DNA of 36,115 nt, taken from the NCBI GenBank assembly GCA_945875635.1, contig CAMCLD010000021.1:1-36115 (forward strand), given 5' to 3'. The first letter of the stretch is position 1. Every line of letters begins with the position of its first letter. The DNA is from an uncultured Prevotella sp. Lineage in GTDB: Bacteria; Bacteroidota; Bacteroidia; Bacteroidales; Bacteroidaceae. Of the stretch, positions 1 to 8,791 are shown in pieces. Made by a program: the position numbers and the translations under genes. Under the pieces are notes generated by a model. The model had not been told where the DNA came from. It was given only the letters and a program-made list of their open reading frames with translations, and made no database searches.

Positions 1-1
1 C

Positions 2-3000
2 TCGGTAGTGACCATCGAAAATGCGTTGTCGTCCGACCAGTCGGTATATATCGAAGGCAACTCTGCAGGCAAAGAGGCTGGTTCGGTTGCCAATCTGGAA
101 AAGAATCAGTTGGAACTCGATAGCGTGGGTAAGGCTGTGTACAAATGGAAAGCCGGTTTGCCCAACATCACTCCTCCCTACTCGCGTACCATATCAATGA
201 ACTATACCATCGGCAATGACGACCGTTTGTATGATTGGTCGGGCAGCGGCATGAATGGTATCATATTGGGTTCGCTGCCCACGGGCAACAACTTCGTGAC
301 GTCAGGCCCCGATGTGGTAGATATGATACTTCGAGATCCCCCGGGCACTCGTTCTTCAGCCGAATGGACAAGTGGTAGCATCACCTCATCATTTACATCG
401 GCAGCCGGCATAGTCCAAGCTGATGAGAGCCAGATGTGGACACAGAAATTAGGTGTTTCAGTTACAACGGTATCAGGTATCGGAGTCGGTGTATTCAATG
501 ATTTGAAGTCGGAAAACGACTTAGTGCTGGGTATACACGAGACACTTTATGCCGAAAGCGGTGCGACATGGCGTAGAACGACTACCGCCACACGCTCGAT
601 ATCCACATCTTCCGATCCGGAATATGTAGGAGCCAATGGCGACGTGTTTGTCGGCTCGGCTACCAATATGATAATAGGCAAAGCGCGTGATATCAACTTC
701 CGCCGCCAAGGCTTGACTAATGATGTTGCGCTTGGATTGAAAGACGTAGTGACTACCGGACTCAGTTTCACTACCGCCTTCAACTACTCTGCCAATTACA
801 TTGAAAATGTGCTGTTGCCCAACCTCCGTAGCATTCGCGATGGTTTGTTGCAAACAGTAGCCGACACATCGGGCTATAATAACACGTCAGATCAGCCTGT
901 ATATCTGACCACATTGTCGCCCGACGACCCGAAATTTGGTACAGACAACTACGACAAGACCGTATGGGGCGGCCAAGCCACTTCCGGTCCTAATCCCGTT
1001 GGCCCGTCGTACACTATGGTGGTGCCCAGCGGCAAGGATGAGAACTATGCCGACTCGGTAGCATGGTGTAATACTCAGATATCCAACTGGATAAAGTATC
1101 TCTCAATCAATGAGCAGGATAAAGTGCGCGCCTACGACGATCGCTCTAAGTATCTTTCGCAGAACCTTTCATTTGACTCAGGCGCTTCTGTGACAATAAC
1201 AGAAGAAAGCGAGGCGACCAATGGTTACACGGTTGATACGAGCGTTACTGTGTCAGCATGCTTCTCCAACGCATTTGGTTTCAAGCACAACGATACAGGT
1301 GTGATATTTGAAGTAAGCTCGGAAGTTGGTGTCGGAACTCATGTAACCAATGAAGGCGAGAATACCGATTTTGCTTCATTTAGTTACACTTTGGCTGAGG
1401 AAGGCGATGACGATGCCTTGACGGTCGATGTATATAAATATGGTGGTTACTCACCGATATTCCGTACTCGCGGCGGTCAGACCTCCGGTCCGTATGAGGG
1501 TGAGGTGAAGACCAAGTACTATCGCCCCGGCACTACCATCATGGATGCTACCATGCAGATTGAAGTGCCTCACATTACTGTCGATGTGCCCACCGTCACC
1601 AACGTGCCTACCGGTGAAGCCGCCAACTACACCTTGCGTCTCACCAACGCATCTGAAATCGACGAGGACGTTTACTACAAGCTCCTTGTGATTGACGAAA
1701 CCAATCCAAATGGTGCAAAGATTACCATCGATGGACAAGTGCTCACCGAAAACCGAATCATCAAGATTCCTGCCGGCGAGACCGTCACCAAGTCACTGCA
1801 ATTGACGCAGACCAACCTCGGTATGCTGGATTATGACCGCATTGGCGTGGTACTTGCATCACAGTCGCAGTATGACCCGACAAGTACATGGGAACAGATT
1901 GCCGATACCGTATATATATCGGCTCAGTTCATCCCGTCGTCATCGGCTGTGGCTATGAAGCTCGACCATACTACACTCAACACAATGTTGGGATCTGACC
2001 CGGTTCTGAATGTATCATTCAACCAGTTTGACCGCAACTACAACAATCTCAAGGCGTTCCGCCTGCAATACTGCAAGCAGGGCGACCTCGACTGGACAAC
2101 GTTCCACGAGTATGTGCTCAACGAGAAGGACAAGACCAATAACAACGAGTACTTGCCAGAAGAGGCAACCGTAAGTTACGCACTTTCGATGAAGGATTTC
2201 TCAGATGCGACTTACCTGTTCCGTGTTCTTTCTGTGAGCACCTATGGAAACGATGAGGTATATAACCAAAGTGAGGAGATTACCGTGATTAAGGATATGT
2301 CACGTCCTCAGCCGCTTGGCTTGCCACAACCAACCAATGGCATCCTTAACGCTGGCGATGAGATAAGCATCCAGTTCAACGAGAACATCCTCAAGGGACA
2401 ACTCACCAACACGGCTAACTTCCGTGTGACAGGTGTGCTCAATGGCGCTACTGTTCAACACGATGTGGCACTCGACATGGCAACAGATGAAGTTTCGGCT
2501 ACAACAGAAGCAGACATCTTGCTCAGCAACCACGACTTCAGCATCGATGCTTGGGTTAACATCGACAGCGAGGGCGCGATACTGGTGCATGGCGAAGGCT
2601 CAACGAGATATGTTATTGGAACCGACGCCCAGGGACATCTCACCGTGGGTATTGGCGAACAAACTTACACCTCGAATGAGGTTATGCCAAGAAACAAATG
2701 GATTTATCTTACTACAAGTTATAAGGCTGGTGCTGAACCGCTGCTCAATGCGGCATACGCTGAGGACAGCAAGACTGTAACCCTCTTCTATGACACTCCA
2801 GCAAACGCTTATGACGTGCAAGGAAAATTGACAGTTGGCGACAATGCCAAGGGTTCTATCCACGAGCTGACACTCTGGGACGAGGCTCATGACATCACAA
2901 CAGCGCTGCTCAACAAGTCGAAGAGCAAGAAACCATCAACCCCACATCTTATCGGTTACTGGAAGATGAACGAGGGTGAAGGTACGCTCATCACAGACTA

Positions 3001-5596
3001 CGCACGCAGCCGCCACATGAAGATGGCTGCCGAGACCTGGAAAATAGACAACGAGAACAAGGCTATCTCTATTGATGGTACTTCGCATGTCGATATCAAT
3101 ACAACCGCTGTTTCTCCATTGCCATCTGACAACTGCACTATTGAGTTGTGGGTACGTGCTGGAGAACAAGAAGGTGAGGCTGAAATCGCTCATATTGGCG
3201 AAGTTGAATTGTGGATGAACGCTGAAGGCAAACTTCAACTTTCTTCACTTGGCAACGACTATGCGGCAAGTCAGGCATCACTGCTCGACAACGCATGGCA
3301 CCACATTGCCCTCAACATTCTGCGCACGGGTCACGCTTCGGTTTACGTAGATGGCAAACGTACACTCTCAACCAGTGCATCAAACGTTGGTCAGACCGCT
3401 ACCGACCGCATGATTATTGGTGCCCGCCGTTCTAAGGGTACAACGACATCATATGATTACGACCGTTATTTCAAGGGTTCAATCGATGAAGTAAGACTTT
3501 GGAATGCGACACTCTCTGCCGACCTTCTCAAGAATCGCCAGAAGGTGCGCCTCACTGGTGAGGAAGATGGACTCGTTGCATACTATCCGTTTGAGACTAA
3601 ACGCCTCGACGACAATAACCAGGTTGTGACCGTGGGAACGGCTAAAGACCTCAGAAGTGACAACATTGCCACTTACGAGTCGGCAACAGGATTCAAGTAT
3701 ACTGACGAGTCACCGGCATTGCGCGCTGCACGGACAGAAACCAACGTGGGATTCTCGTTCACCGCAAGCGACAACAAGGTGGTTATCAACATCACCGAAA
3801 CTCCTGCCGACATCGAGGGCTCTACGCTCCACTTCACCGCAAAAGAGATTCTTGACCTCAACGGTAACCAGTCGCTTCCGGTAATGTGGACAGCCTACGT
3901 TAACTGCAACGAATTGGCATGGGACAACCCATCAATCACTATCAACAAGCAAGTTGGTGAAGCACATAGTTTTGAGGCTTCCTTCACAAATAATGGCGGA
4001 ACACAACAAGTGTGGACACTCAGCGGACTTCCTTCATGGCTCACTGCCAGTGTTGAGGAAGGTGCAGCAGAGGCTCTCACCACTACTACTGTAAACTTCG
4101 ACATCTCTGAAGGAATCGCCATTGGCAAATATGAGGAAACTGTTTATCTGACTGGTAACGACGATATCTCATCTGCGCTCACCATCCGACTGATTGTGAC
4201 AGGCGAAATGCCTCAATGGAGCGTTAATCCTGCTGACTACGAGAATTCGATGAACCTCATCGGAACATTGTCAATACTCGGACAGCCGAGTGACGATACT
4301 GACGACTTGGTAGCCGTATTCATCGACGGCGAGTGCCGTGGTGTTGCACATCCGACATACAACGCACGCTATGACAACTACTTCGTACAGCTCGACATCT
4401 ATGGCAATACCGAGGATGCCGGCAAGCCTGTAGTATTCTACGCTTACGACTACAGCACAGGTACGAAGTATCCGCAACTGAACACCTCACAGGAGGTTGT
4501 CTTCCGCGACAATCAGGTTTACGGTACGTTCGCCGCTCCTGTAGTGCTTAACGCTGACGACCTCATCGAGCAGAGCCGTGACCTTGTTCAGGGCTGGAAC
4601 TGGGTATCGTTCTATGTTCATGCCGACGAAATGGGCGTGGAGAATATCTTCAGCCCAATAGCCGAAAGGACGGACATTGTAAAGAGCCAGACTGAGTTCG
4701 GAACGTTTGAGAACGGCCAGTTCTACGGAAAGGCGTTCGAGACCGACAACCGCTCAATGTACAGGGTTCACACCACTGCACCGCAGATGCTGAACGTCAT
4801 CGGTAGGCGACTGACCACTGAGCAGCGCACCATCACACTGCAGCCCGACTGGAACTGGATTGCATACAACGCTATGCAGACAGCAAGTGTAGGCGATGCC
4901 CTCGCAGGCATTAACCCACAGGACGGTGACCTCATCAAGGGACAGAAGGGATTTGCACTGTATGACGGCTACGAGTGGAACGGCTCGCTGAAGGCTCTCA
5001 CCCCGGGTCAGGGCTACATGCTCAGGAGCTCGACTACCGAGGAGCGCACCTTCGAGTACCCGACAATTGTTTCCACACAGAGCTACGCAGCTTCCAAGGC
5101 AATGAAGAATGTTTCAAGTGTATTCAGTCCGATAGACTACCACATGTTCCCAGGCAACATGTGTATCGTGGCTTCTATCAAATGGAATGGTGCACCAGCC
5201 GTTGGGTACGAGGTAGGAGTATTCGATGACAGCAATTGCAGATGTGTCGAGATTTCTGACGAGGAAGGATATGCATACTTCACCGTGCCTGGTAACGAGA
5301 TGCAGACATTGCATTTCAAGATGGCAAACAATGGTGACGTATATGATTCAGATGTTACTGTCATGTATGTAGAGGATGCTCTCATAGGAACTCACAGTTC
5401 GCCCCTCATCCTATCATTCAACTCAACGAATAATATCCGTGGTATCAATGACGGTATAGAGAATGGCGAGACTCTGTGGTACACTATTAATGGAGCACTT
5501 ATGCCAGGCAAACCTACAGCATCTGGAGTATATATCTGCCGTTCATACGACATGAAGACTCAGACCGTGAAGATTAACAAAGTAATCATCAAATAA
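2..5596 (+). CDS. Giant secreted LamG-domain protein with T9SS type A sorting tail (5' partial)
   Basis: The frame is open to the left edge of the window, so the gene starts upstream. The GTG at 8 has no start context and is not taken as the start. About 1,860 residues are visible. Two LamG/concanavalin-like domains lie near residues 835-1000 and 1035-1175; the second has the typical TIELWV and IDEVRLWN motifs. A BACON/Ig-like beta domain with the motif LPSWLT follows near 1300-1400. Two tryptophan modules (GWNWVSF, DWNWIAY) lie near 1525-1690. The C-terminus (about 1815-1862), with TINGALMPGKP, then GVYI and a final basic VIIK, fits a type A sorting domain for export and surface attachment by the type IX secretion system. 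It is probably a surface adhesin or glycan-binding protein; the ligand is unknown. The N-terminal 800 visible residues were not recognised. It stands alone before a terminator. Confidence 0.85.
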   Translation, partial: SVVTIENALSSDQSVYIEGNSAGKEAGSVANLEKNQLELDSVGKAVYKWKAGLPNITPPYSRTISMNYTIGNDDRLYDWSGSGMNGIILGSLPTGNNFVTSGPDVVDMILRDPPGTRSSAEWTSGSITSSFTSAAGIVQADESQMWTQKLGVSVTTVSGIGVGVFNDLKSENDLVLGIHETLYAESGATWRRTTTATRSISTSSDPEYVGANGDVFVGSATNMIIGKARDINFRRQGLTNDVALGLKDVVTTGLSFTTAFNYSANYIENVLLPNLRSIRDGLLQTVADTSGYNNTSDQPVYLTTLSPDDPKFGTDNYDKTVWGGQATSGPNPVGPSYTMVVPSGKDENYADSVAWCNTQISNWIKYLSINEQDKVRAYDDRSKYLSQNLSFDSGASVTITEESEATNGYTVDTSVTVSACFSNAFGFKHNDTGVIFEVSSEVGVGTHVTNEGENTDFASFSYTLAEEGDDDALTVDVYKYGGYSPIFRTRGGQTSGPYEGEVKTKYYRPGTTIMDATMQIEVPHITVDVPTVTNVPTGEAANYTLRLTNASEIDEDVYYKLLVIDETNPNGAKITIDGQVLTENRIIKIPAGETVTKSLQLTQTNLGMLDYDRIGVVLASQSQYDPTSTWEQIADTVYISAQFIPSSSAVAMKLDHTTLNTMLGSDPVLNVSFNQFDRNYNNLKAFRLQYCKQGDLDWTTFHEYVLNEKDKTNNNEYLPEEATVSYALSMKDFSDATYLFRVLSVSTYGNDEVYNQSEEITVIKDMSRPQPLGLPQPTNGILNAGDEISIQFNENILKGQLTNTANFRVTGVLNGATVQHDVALDMATDEVSATTEADILLSNHDFSIDAWVNIDSEGAILVHGEGSTRYVIGTDAQGHLTVGIGEQTYTSNEVMPRNKWIYLTTSYKAGAEPLLNAAYAEDSKTVTLFYDTPANAYDVQGKLTVGDNAKGSIHELTLWDEAHDITTALLNKSKSKKPSTPHLIGYWKMNEGEGTLITDYARSRHMKMAAETWKIDNENKAISIDGTSHVDINTTAVSPLPSDNCTIELWVRAGEQEGEAEIAHIGEVELWMNAEGKLQLSSLGNDYAASQASLLDNAWHHIALNILRTGHASVYVDGKRTLSTSASNVGQTATDRMIIGARRSKGTTTSYDYDRYFKGSIDEVRLWNATLSADLLKNRQKVRLTGEEDGLVAYYPFETKRLDDNNQVVTVGTAKDLRSDNIATYESATGFKYTDESPALRAARTETNVGFSFTASDNKVVINITETPADIEGSTLHFTAKEILDLNGNQSLPVMWTAYVNCNELAWDNPSITINKQVGEAHSFEASFTNNGGTQQVWTLSGLPSWLTASVEEGAAEALTTTTVNFDISEGIAIGKYEETVYLTGNDDISSALTIRLIVTGEMPQWSVNPADYENSMNLIGTLSILGQPSDDTDDLVAVFIDGECRGVAHPTYNARYDNYFVQLDIYGNTEDAGKPVVFYAYDYSTGTKYPQLNTSQEVVFRDNQVYGTFAAPVVLNADDLIEQSRDLVQGWNWVSFYVHADEMGVENIFSPIAERTDIVKSQTEFGTFENGQFYGKAFETDNRSMYRVHTTAPQMLNVIGRRLTTEQRTITLQPDWNWIAYNAMQTASVGDALAGINPQDGDLIKGQKGFALYDGYEWNGSLKALTPGQGYMLRSSTTEERTFEYPTIVSTQSYAASKAMKNVSSVFSPIDYHMFPGNMCIVASIKWNGAPAVGYEVGVFDDSNCRCVEISDEEGYAYFTVPGNEMQTLHFKMANNGDVYDSDVTVMYVEDALIGTHSSPLILSFNSTNNIRGINDGIENGETLWYTINGALMPGKPTASGVYICRSYDMKTQTVKINKVIIK

Positions 5597-5622
5597 TTCA
5601 AGTTTACTTAAATTACTAATTA

Positions 5623-5659
5623 TAGTAGAGATGCGATGCTTCGCGTCTCTACTATTTTT
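5623..5659 (+). terminator. Intrinsic terminator after the LamG protein
   Basis: A 14-bp stem (arms 5623-5636 and 5641-5654, one G-T pair) with a TGCT loop is followed by five T residues. It ends transcription of the giant surface protein before the metA promoter. The TAGAGA/TCTCTA core of the stem recurs in the terminator after the citrate synthase gene at 18108-18143. Confidence 0.85.
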
Positions 5660-5710
5660 ATATGGAGGATATGGCTGTTACACGAAATATGTTAAATAAT
5701 CATTGAAAGT

Positions 5711-5741
5711 TTTGTATTGTCCCCTTTTTGATATAATTTTG
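5711..5741 (+). promoter_or_regulatory. Bacteroidetes-type promoter of metA
   Basis: TTTG at 5711-5714 (-33 element) and TAATTTTG at 5734-5741 (-7 element, consensus TAnnTTTG) are 19 bp apart. The predicted transcript starts near 5747, giving a leader of about 35 nt before the metA ATG at 5783. That is too short for a SAM riboswitch. Confidence 0.7.
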
Positions 5742-5782
5742 CATTGTGCATGAACATTATACACAAAAATCATATTTAAGAA

Positions 5783-6730
5783 ATGCCATTACGATTACCA
5801 GACAGGCTTCCCGCCATTGAACTTCTAAAAAAGGAGAACATATTCGTCATGGACAGCTCCAGGGCTGCTGCACAGGACATACGTCCGCTACGGATTGCCA
5901 TCCTAAACCTCATGCCTCTCAAGATAACGACTGAGACAGACTTAATAAGACTGCTTTCAAACACACCTCTACAGATGGAGGTGAACTTCATGAAGCTAAA
6001 AAGTCACACTCCCAAGAATACTCCAATAGAGCACATGATGATGTTTTACAGGGACTTCGAGGACATGAAGAAGGAGAATTATGATGGAATGATTATCACT
6101 GGAGCTCCCGTCGAGACATTGGACTTCGAGGAAGTGGAATACTGGGACGAGATAACATCCATTTTTGAATGGGCGCACACACACGTAACCAGCACATTAT
6201 ATATATGCTGGGCTGCTCAGGCTGGACTATATCATTTCTACGATGTTCCAAAGCATCCTTTATCAAGAAAGATGTTCGGAATATTCAAGCAATATCCTAC
6301 AGATTGTCATTTCCCCATATTCAGAGGCTTTGACGATGTGTTCCAGATGCCTCAGAGCAGACATACAGAAATCAGGCGCGAGGACATAGAGAATGTTAAC
6401 AGTGCGAAATACGAGACAAGGAAGAGGGATGGGCTCAGAATAATATCAGACTCTCCCGAGAGTGGGGTCAGCATAGTCATGGCACGTAACGGCAGGGAAT
6501 TCTTCATCACAGGACACCTTGAATATGCATCAGACACTCTCGACAAAGAATACAAGAGAGATTTTGGAAAGAGGGACGATGTGGAGATGCCTAAGAATTA
6601 TTATCTCAACGACAATCCTGAGAACAGACCTCTCGTAACATGGAGGGCACATGCTAATCTGCTTTTCTCAAACTGGATAAACTATTATGTCTATCAGGAA
6701 ACTCCTTACGACATAAGCAATATAAAATAG
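5783..6730 (+). CDS. metA: Homoserine O-acyltransferase MetA, predicted acetyl-CoA-using
   Basis: This enzyme acylates L-homoserine at its hydroxyl group, the first committed step of methionine synthesis, in the cytoplasm. It is 315 residues long, near the family norm. The catalytic cysteine is C142 in YICWAAQAG; the His and Glu of the triad are H245 and E247 in GHLEYASD. Residue 111, in the motif TGAPVE, is glutamate. In the MetA family Glu at this position goes with acetyl-CoA use (as in the Bacillus cereus enzyme) and Gly with succinyl-CoA use (as in E. coli), so the likely product is O-acetylhomoserine despite the usual name homoserine O-succinyltransferase. The ATG at 5783 follows a good promoter and gives the conserved N-terminus. 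The next gene begins 11 bp downstream, so the two are probably co-transcribed. Confidence 0.93.
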   Translation: MPLRLPDRLPAIELLKKENIFVMDSSRAAAQDIRPLRIAILNLMPLKITTETDLIRLLSNTPLQMEVNFMKLKSHTPKNTPIEHMMMFYRDFEDMKKENYDGMIITGAPVETLDFEEVEYWDEITSIFEWAHTHVTSTLYICWAAQAGLYHFYDVPKHPLSRKMFGIFKQYPTDCHFPIFRGFDDVFQMPQSRHTEIRREDIENVNSAKYETRKRDGLRIISDSPESGVSIVMARNGREFFITGHLEYASDTLDKEYKRDFGKRDDVEMPKNYYLNDNPENRPLVTWRAHANLLFSNWINYYVYQETPYDISNIK

Positions 6731-6741
6731 GGAAATAGTCT

Positions 6742-8634
6742 ATGCGGGAAATTGAACTTCTGGCACCTGCCAAGAACCTTGAATGCGGCAAAGCTGCTAT
6801 AGACCACGGCGCTGATGCTGTCTATATAGGTGCTTACCGCTTCGGTGCAAGGGCTAATGCCGGCAACAGCATAGATGACATCACCAATCTATGTAAATAT
6901 GCCCATCAGTATAAGGCAAAGATATATGTCACTTTAAACACCATTGTCTATGAGGATGAAATCCCATACATGAGGAAGCTCATCAGAGAACTGTGCGATG
7001 CCGGTGTTGATGCCATCCTTGTGCAGGATATGGCGGTAGCACAGATGATTAAGGGATGCGGTGACAGGGGACCTGCCATCCATGCGAGTACACAGACAGA
7101 CAACAGAAATGCGAAGAAAGTTCAATGGCTCAAGGAACAGGGATTCAGCAGGGTAGTTCTTGCAAGAGAGCTGTCTGTTAAGGAAATAGCCTCTATACAT
7201 GAAGCTGTTCCAGATGTAGAGATAGAGTCTTTTGTACATGGTGCCTTGTGTGTCAGCTACTCTGGTCAATGCTATGCCTCCCAATATTGTTTTGGAAGAA
7301 GTGCCAACAGGGGCGAATGTGCACAGTTCTGCAGACTAAAATTCAATCTCCTCGATTCAGAAGGCAATACGATAATACATCAGAAGCATCTTCTTTCTCT
7401 CAAAGACCTGTGCTTATATGACCATATAGAGGAACTGCTTGAGGCTGGCGTGTCGTCGCTGAAGATTGAAGGAAGGCTGAAAGATGTATCTTATGTCAAG
7501 AATGTGGTTGCGGCATACAGCATGCGGCTTAACGACATAATATCACGCCATCCCAACAAATACAAAAGGGCATCGGAAGGGTTGGTTGACTATGACTTTA
7601 CGCCTAATCTGAGAAAAACTTTCAACAGGGGATTTACCAATTATTTCCTTCATGGAAGGAATGGTTCCATAGCTTCGTTTGAGACTCCAAAAGCTATTGG
7701 AGAGCATGTGGGAAGAGTTAAAGAAGTGGGAAACGGATACATAATCGTGTCTGGAACTTCTCGGTTTTCAAATGGAGACGGTCTGTGTTTCATCAACAGC
7801 AAAAACGAACTTGAAGGCTTCAGGGTTAACAAGGCTGAAAATAACAGGCTACATGTACTGCACATTCCAAAAGGAATAAGGAAAGGAAGCGCACTATACA
7901 GAAACCTGGACCAGAGTTTTTCAAGGATTCTTTCCAACAAGTCTGCTACAAGAAAGATTCCTGTAACCATGGAATTTGGCACGACAGACAATGGTTTCAG
8001 ACTGACGGCAAACAATGTGTCGGTGTCAGTTGACTGCGAGAAGGCTCCAGCTAAAACACATCAACGTGACAATATCGTAAAGCAACTTACAAAGCTCGGC
8101 ACTACTTCTTTTATATGCAAAGACATAACTATCAAAGACAATGCAGACTCTTTCTTCATACCAAACAGTTTGTTGGCTGAACTCCGAAGGAAAACGGTAG
8201 CGGCACTGACCGAAAAAGGACAAAATGCAAGTTACGACAGCCATGCGGCAACAAGACTCCACCGGTTTGACAAGGACGGGACAACTACAGGGCAGGACAT
8301 TTCCATTCAGGACACAACACCATCTGAATACAGTAAGTTTCCATACCTATACAACATCTCCAATAGCATGTCACGCCATTTCTACAAGGAAAATGGATTA
8401 GACTGCATGGGGGAATCCTTCGAGAAGGATATTTCTTCCAAAAAGGATGATGTTCTGATAATGCAATGCCGCTATTGCCTGAAGCACGAACTTGGATTCT
8501 GCATAAAGCACGGAGGAAGGAAACCTAATTGGAAAGAACCTCTGATACTTGAAATGAACGACAATAAACATTTCCGTCTGGAATTCAACTGCAAGAAATG
8601 TACTATGATGATATTTACTTCTTTTGTTAGGTAA
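6742..8634 (+). CDS. U32 family (RlhA/TrhP-like) RNA hydroxylation protein
   Basis: This 630-residue protein has the U32 "peptidase" fold, starting with the typical ELLAPAKN motif and continuing with GADAVYIG near residue 25. The four cysteines C170, C177, C193 and C197 match the Fe-S ligands of the family. E. coli relatives RlhA and TrhP are needed for prephenate-dependent hydroxylation of 23S rRNA C2501 and tRNA U34, so an RNA-modification role is more likely than proteolysis. The length and the central DUF3656-like region (about 380-480) favour the RlhA type. A second cysteine cluster near the C-terminus (CRYC, a single Cys, then CKKC) may bind another metal. It lies 11 bp after metA and probably shares its transcript. 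Substrate assignment is inference, so no symbol is given. Confidence 0.85.
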   Translation: MREIELLAPAKNLECGKAAIDHGADAVYIGAYRFGARANAGNSIDDITNLCKYAHQYKAKIYVTLNTIVYEDEIPYMRKLIRELCDAGVDAILVQDMAVAQMIKGCGDRGPAIHASTQTDNRNAKKVQWLKEQGFSRVVLARELSVKEIASIHEAVPDVEIESFVHGALCVSYSGQCYASQYCFGRSANRGECAQFCRLKFNLLDSEGNTIIHQKHLLSLKDLCLYDHIEELLEAGVSSLKIEGRLKDVSYVKNVVAAYSMRLNDIISRHPNKYKRASEGLVDYDFTPNLRKTFNRGFTNYFLHGRNGSIASFETPKAIGEHVGRVKEVGNGYIIVSGTSRFSNGDGLCFINSKNELEGFRVNKAENNRLHVLHIPKGIRKGSALYRNLDQSFSRILSNKSATRKIPVTMEFGTTDNGFRLTANNVSVSVDCEKAPAKTHQRDNIVKQLTKLGTTSFICKDITIKDNADSFFIPNSLLAELRRKTVAALTEKGQNASYDSHAATRLHRFDKDGTTTGQDISIQDTTPSEYSKFPYLYNISNSMSRHFYKENGLDCMGESFEKDISSKKDDVLIMQCRYCLKHELGFCIKHGGRKPNWKEPLILEMNDNKHFRLEFNCKKCTMMIFTSFVR

Positions 8635-8735
8635 GAGAAGTTATGATGAGAAGTTATGCAGAGCCATTACCTTTTCAGGTTTCAGGTTTTAAGGTAAAAT
8701 CACCTCATAACCTAATGACCTCATAACCTTACATA

Positions 8736-8771
8736 TCAACTCGTTTACTTGTCAACTCGTCAACTTGTCAC
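8736..8771. repeat. Tandem 8-bp repeat, GTTGACRA family (copy 1)
   Basis: Read on the minus strand, the 157-bp gap after the U32 gene holds consecutive octamers close to GTTGACAA or GTTGACGA (plus-strand units start at 8736, 8744, 8752 and 8760). The same unit occurs at 24322-24345 and 25533-25550. Just before it is an 11-bp direct repeat, CCTCATAACCT, at 8703-8713 and 8719-8729. Confidence 0.75.
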
Positions 8772-8791
8772 CTTTAAAAAAGTAATTGATA

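Noticed and set aside
8..10. GTG as start of the giant LamG protein
   Set aside because: The frame is open to the window edge, there is no promoter context or signal peptide, and secreted T9SS proteins need one; it is an internal codon of a truncated gene.
5742..5782. SAM riboswitch upstream of metA
   Set aside because: The predicted leader is only about 35 nt and shows no folded aptamer.
8736..8771. Integrase attachment or IS end at the octamer repeats
   Set aside because: There is no transposase or integrase, no terminal inverted repeats and no target-site duplication in the window.
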